From Phycisphaerales bacterium UBA7708 (GTDB lineage Bacteria > Planctomycetota > Phycisphaerae > Sedimentisphaerales > Anaerohalosphaeraceae): a DNA stretch of 16,678 nt. Position numbers and translations under genes: made by a program. This document shows positions 14,578 to 16,678 of this stretch, piece by piece. Positions within the stretch are counted from its first letter, which is position 1, and every line of letters starts with the position of its first letter. Under the pieces are notes generated by a model. It saw nothing but the letters and a program-made list of their open reading frames with translations, ran no database searches and was not told the DNA's origin. Location of the stretch: the NCBI GenBank assembly GCA_002482415.1, contig DLFY01000208.1:1-16678 (forward strand), in the 5' to 3' direction.

Positions 14578-15575
14578 GGAGCAGTCTCAATAAAACCTCG
14601 GTTTCTTAAGGGCCACCATTGCAGGAAAGCCCTGGCCTGCAAACGCTCTGATGGTACAACGCATACTGCAGTGACATGGGAACTATTATACCCGGTTCCA
14701 TGAAAATCCGCGACAACAAAATACTGGTGGGATCCCAGCGTGACGTTAAGTCTTTGTGCCCGCTTTATCCATCCCGGGACAGGATACAGGTGTTGGTCCA
14801 GGGGCTTGTTGTTGATTATAAAAAGACCGTCTTTGACTTCCAGCGTTTCTCCGGGCAGACCGACAATTTCCACAAAACCGGTCGAGCGGCGTGCCTGAAA
14901 ATGTCCACCTGTTCCACTGATTTCAGTCATGGCCATATCGCCCCTTTGGAAACTCAGGTTGCGGGTTGTTCCAAAAAGATAATCACCTGTTGCCACCTGA
15001 ATCCTGTCAACGGAAGTCAGACTATATCCGCCTGAAAATCCCATCGCATTTAATCCGGCCGGTACGCCGTATCGATAGATCGCAAAATAGAGCAGTATAA
15101 TTCCGAATAATACAAAGACGCGGCTGCGCAGTGTGATGATCTCCGAAAGAATTCCGGCCCGCATGGCAATCCATGCATGAGATGCCAGCATCAGGCTGCA
15201 CAGCAGCCATGACAGGGATGATCCCCAGAAAAAGCCGGTTGCCGCGAAAAAGAATAGCCAGCTCACCCAGACTATCCAGATACTCCGAAACTGGCGTGTC
15301 AGGAGCTGAGCCAGTCCGGGAACAATCGAAAAAAACACGGCAAACAGGCCGCTGCCGATGAGGGTTTCAACCCAGGCTGGGATTTGGGGAGCCTTGGGTA
15401 TCTGGATGCCGTTAAGGCGAAAAAAACGCAGCAGGCCGCGTAAAGGTCTGGCCCACCGGGGCATGCGCGGAGGATACACCTCCAGCGGTGCTGAGGATTT
15501 TCCAAGGATAGAACCGCATCGCATGCAGCGGTCCAGTCCAGGCATGTTTTCAAATTGACATCGCTGACATTGCAT
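14574..15575 (-). CDS. Zinc-ribbon membrane protein with degenerate signal-peptidase-I-like (S26) domain
   Basis: The product has 333 residues; the ATG comes 3 bases after the DUF2997 stop, with no strong ribosome-binding site. It begins with a zinc ribbon (Cys3, Cys6, Cys17, Cys20), followed by a basic linker and about four membrane spans (near 70-90, 98-116, 120-138 and 152-170). Residues about 185-330 match the order of signal peptidase boxes: ATGDYLFGT (box B end), RGDMAM (box C), EIVGLPGETLEVKDG with INNKPL (box D), YFVVADFHGTGYNSS (box E), and WWPLRNRG at the end. The catalytic Ser position reads Val189 (Ser188 is next to it) and the catalytic Lys position reads Val235, so it is probably not a peptidase. 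A scaffold or substrate-binding role is inferred. Confidence 0.87.
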   Translation of the reverse strand: MQCQRCQFENMPGLDRCMRCGSILGKSSAPLEVYPPRMPRWARPLRGLLRFFRLNGIQIPKAPQIPAWVETLIGSGLFAVFFSIVPGLAQLLTRQFRSIWIVWVSWLFFFAATGFFWGSSLSWLLCSLMLASHAWIAMRAGILSEIITLRSRVFVLFGIILLYFAIYRYGVPAGLNAMGFSGGYSLTSVDRIQVATGDYLFGTTRNLSFQRGDMAMTEISGTGGHFQARRSTGFVEIVGLPGETLEVKDGLFIINNKPLDQHLYPVPGWIKRAQRLNVTLGSHQYFVVADFHGTGYNSSHVTAVCVVPSERLQARAFLQWWPLRNRGFIETAP

Positions 15576-15578
15576 GAG

Positions 15579-15791
15579 TTACTGCTGCTGTCTCAGTTCC
15601 TGTGTCAAATGAATTTTAGCCTTGGTCTCGGGTTCGTAATACTCACTGGTCAGCTTCTGGTCCTTGACCTTGCCGATGACCTGGGTCAGCCATTTGGCGT
15701 ATTCCATGCAGGTTTTGCCTTTGGCGCCCTTGACATGAACTTTGACCTGCCCATCCGGGGCGATTGTAATTTCGATTTCGTGCTGTGCCAT
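15579..15791 (-). CDS. DUF2997 family protein
   Basis: The product has 70 residues from ATG 15791, two bases after the stop of the preceding DUF1257 gene; the upstream in-frame GTG or ATG codons would overlap that gene. It shows the DUF2997 signature: EIEITIAPDGQVKVHVKG, then GKTC, a helix, and SEYYEP. The small beta-rich fold has one conserved Cys (Cys28). Its function is unknown. In cyanobacteria and planctomycetes DUF2997 genes commonly sit beside DUF1257 (Ycf35-like) genes, and here two of those lie directly upstream, which supports both calls. Confidence 0.85.
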   Translation of the reverse strand: MAQHEIEITIAPDGQVKVHVKGAKGKTCMEYAKWLTQVIGKVKDQKLTSEYYEPETKAKIHLTQELRQQQ

Positions 15792-15793
15792 AT

Positions 15794-16264
15794 TTAGTCC
15801 ACCCATTGTCTGACCTGCAGGCGAATGGTTCCATCCTGAAGGGTTTCTTCGTTAACCATTTGAAACTGTTTGTTTTTCAGCTCTGTTACTGTGCGATTAT
15901 AGATAAAACACTGATTGACTTTACGCACAAATTCATCGGCCATCGATTTTAATTCCATCTGGCTGTGGCCCTTGCCCGAGGCATGTACTTTCAGTTGGCC
16001 GCGTTCGGTGCGGGTGACGCGAAGGGTAATGCCGTTTTTGTCGAGAACAATCGACTTGCCGCTGACCAGTTGTCCCGCACCGATGGAACTATTGTCAATG
16101 TCCATTCCATAAGAGGAGGTGGTTTCCTGCTGCAGAGTTTTGTTGTCTTCTGTCACTTCCTGGGCTACGGTGAGTCCAAGTCCTGCGGCGGCGGCTGCTA
16201 CGGCGGCACTGATAACCGGCCAGCTTCCCACCACGACCGGGGCCAGAATCATCACAACTCCCAT
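15794..16264 (-). CDS. DUF1257 (Ycf35-like) protein with N-terminal hydrophobic anchor
   Basis: The product has 156 residues from ATG 16264, chosen because GGAAAGG lies 9 bases upstream; ATG 16273 directly abuts that box, and the start at 16315 would overlap the preceding gene. Residues 1-33 are hydrophobic (Val/Ala/Gly-rich) and could form a membrane segment. Residues about 65-156 carry the DUF1257 C-terminal pattern: KSIVLDKNGITLRV, EFVRKVNQCFIYNRTV, FQMVNEETLQDGTIRLQVRQW. It is a tandem paralogue of the gene upstream. The family is found in cyanobacteria and chloroplasts as Ycf35, biochemical role unknown; its usual neighbours are DUF2997 and an AAA ATPase. Confidence 0.85.
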   Translation of the reverse strand: MGVVMILAPVVVGSWPVISAAVAAAAAGLGLTVAQEVTEDNKTLQQETTSSYGMDIDNSSIGAGQLVSGKSIVLDKNGITLRVTRTERGQLKVHASGKGHSQMELKSMADEFVRKVNQCFIYNRTVTELKNKQFQMVNEETLQDGTIRLQVRQWVD

Positions 16265-16292
16265 ACATGCCATCCTTTCCGGATAACGCAAG

Positions 16293-16678
16293 TCAGTCCA
16301 CAAAGCGGCGAACATGAATTCGAATGCTGCCGTCCTGGGTCACTTCCTGGTTAACCATTTGGAATTGATTGTTTTTTAATTCCGTTACCGTCCGATTATA
16401 GACATAGCACTGCGTCATTTTCCTGACAAATTCCTCGGCCATGGTTTCTAACTCTTTTTTGGTATGTCCCAGTCCTTCAGCGCAGACCTTGAGACTTCCA
16501 CGGTCATCCCGGCTGATTTTCAGTTGAATATTATCTTTAGTCAGCACGATGGTCTTGCCGCGTGCCAGTGCCTGGGTCAGAACCTGGCTGTCTTCCAGTT
16601 CGATCTCTACGGCATTCTGATTGACGGTCTCATGCGATTCATTGAGGGCTTCTGCAACCTGTTCCTTGACGGCCAGCC
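16293..16678 (-). CDS. DUF1257 (Ycf35-like) protein, 5' end outside window
   Basis: The frame stays open to the window edge, so the start lies beyond base 16678; the GTG at 16547 is internal. The 127 visible residues begin with an acidic, Glu/Gln-rich helix (VKEQVAEALNESHETVNQ) and continue GKTIVLTKDNIQLKI, EFVRKMTQCYVYNRTV, FQMVNQEVTQDGSIRIHVRRF. This closely matches the next gene in the operon, so the pair arose by tandem duplication. The gap to the next start codon is 28 bases. A Ycf46/CbbX-like AAA ATPase upstream, outside the window, would be the usual family neighbour. Confidence 0.85.
   Translation of the reverse strand, partial: LAVKEQVAEALNESHETVNQNAVEIELEDSQVLTQALARGKTIVLTKDNIQLKISRDDRGSLKVCAEGLGHTKKELETMAEEFVRKMTQCYVYNRTVTELKNNQFQMVNQEVTQDGSIRIHVRRFVD

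Overview
The window looks like a chromosomal piece from a Planctomycetota bacterium, most likely class Phycisphaerae (Sedimentisphaerales-like). This is inferred from a combination rather than one marker. The pieces are PEP-CTERM sorting tails (Pro-Glu-Pro, hydrophobic stretch, Arg cluster), single-EF-hand C-terminal tails of the form DxNxDxxVxxxDFxxxAxxWL on large secreted proteins, a Rhodopirellula/Verrucomicrobium-type sigma-70 factor next to a FecR-like membrane protein, and LamG-type lectin modules. No rRNA, tRNA, CRISPR array, transposase or integrase was seen.

Left part, 1-2706 (+ strand): the end of a PEP-CTERM protein followed by a strong intrinsic terminator; a secreted endonuclease/exonuclease/phosphatase-fold enzyme with a PKD-like domain and an EF-hand tail; then about 900 bases of AT-rich DNA without a convincing gene. 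That stretch holds one copy (R1) of a diverged repeat and the probable control region of the next genes.

Middle part, 2707-11326 (+ strand): a sigma factor and a FecR-type anti-sigma/sensor 15 bases apart, then three secreted proteins built on the same lectin module. They are a 734-residue two-lectin protein with an EF-hand tail, a 245-residue single-module PEP-CTERM protein, and a 964-residue protein with two lectin modules, a purple-acid-phosphatase-like metallophosphoesterase, an Ig-like domain and an EF-hand tail. The likely logic, by inference, is that the sigma/FecR pair senses an envelope or substrate signal and controls surface lectins and phosphoesterases. The cluster is bracketed by R1 and a second copy, R2 (about 11432-11564), in the same orientation.

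Right part, 11822-16678 (- strand): a tightly packed operon of seven genes read right to left. In order they are two tandem DUF1257 (Ycf35-like) proteins, a DUF2997 protein, a zinc-ribbon membrane protein with a signal-peptidase-like domain lacking the catalytic pair, a TPR protein, a PilT-family ATPase with intact motifs, and a polytopic membrane protein that resembles a rhomboid without its catalytic residues and ends in a zinc ribbon. Gaps of 2-28 bases and an ATGA overlap make this one transcription unit, ending at a minus-strand terminator inside R2. No pilin or other pilus gene is visible. This operon is the best candidate for an undescribed system: a motor ATPase joined to two apparently dead membrane-protease scaffolds and the poorly characterised DUF1257/DUF2997 pair.
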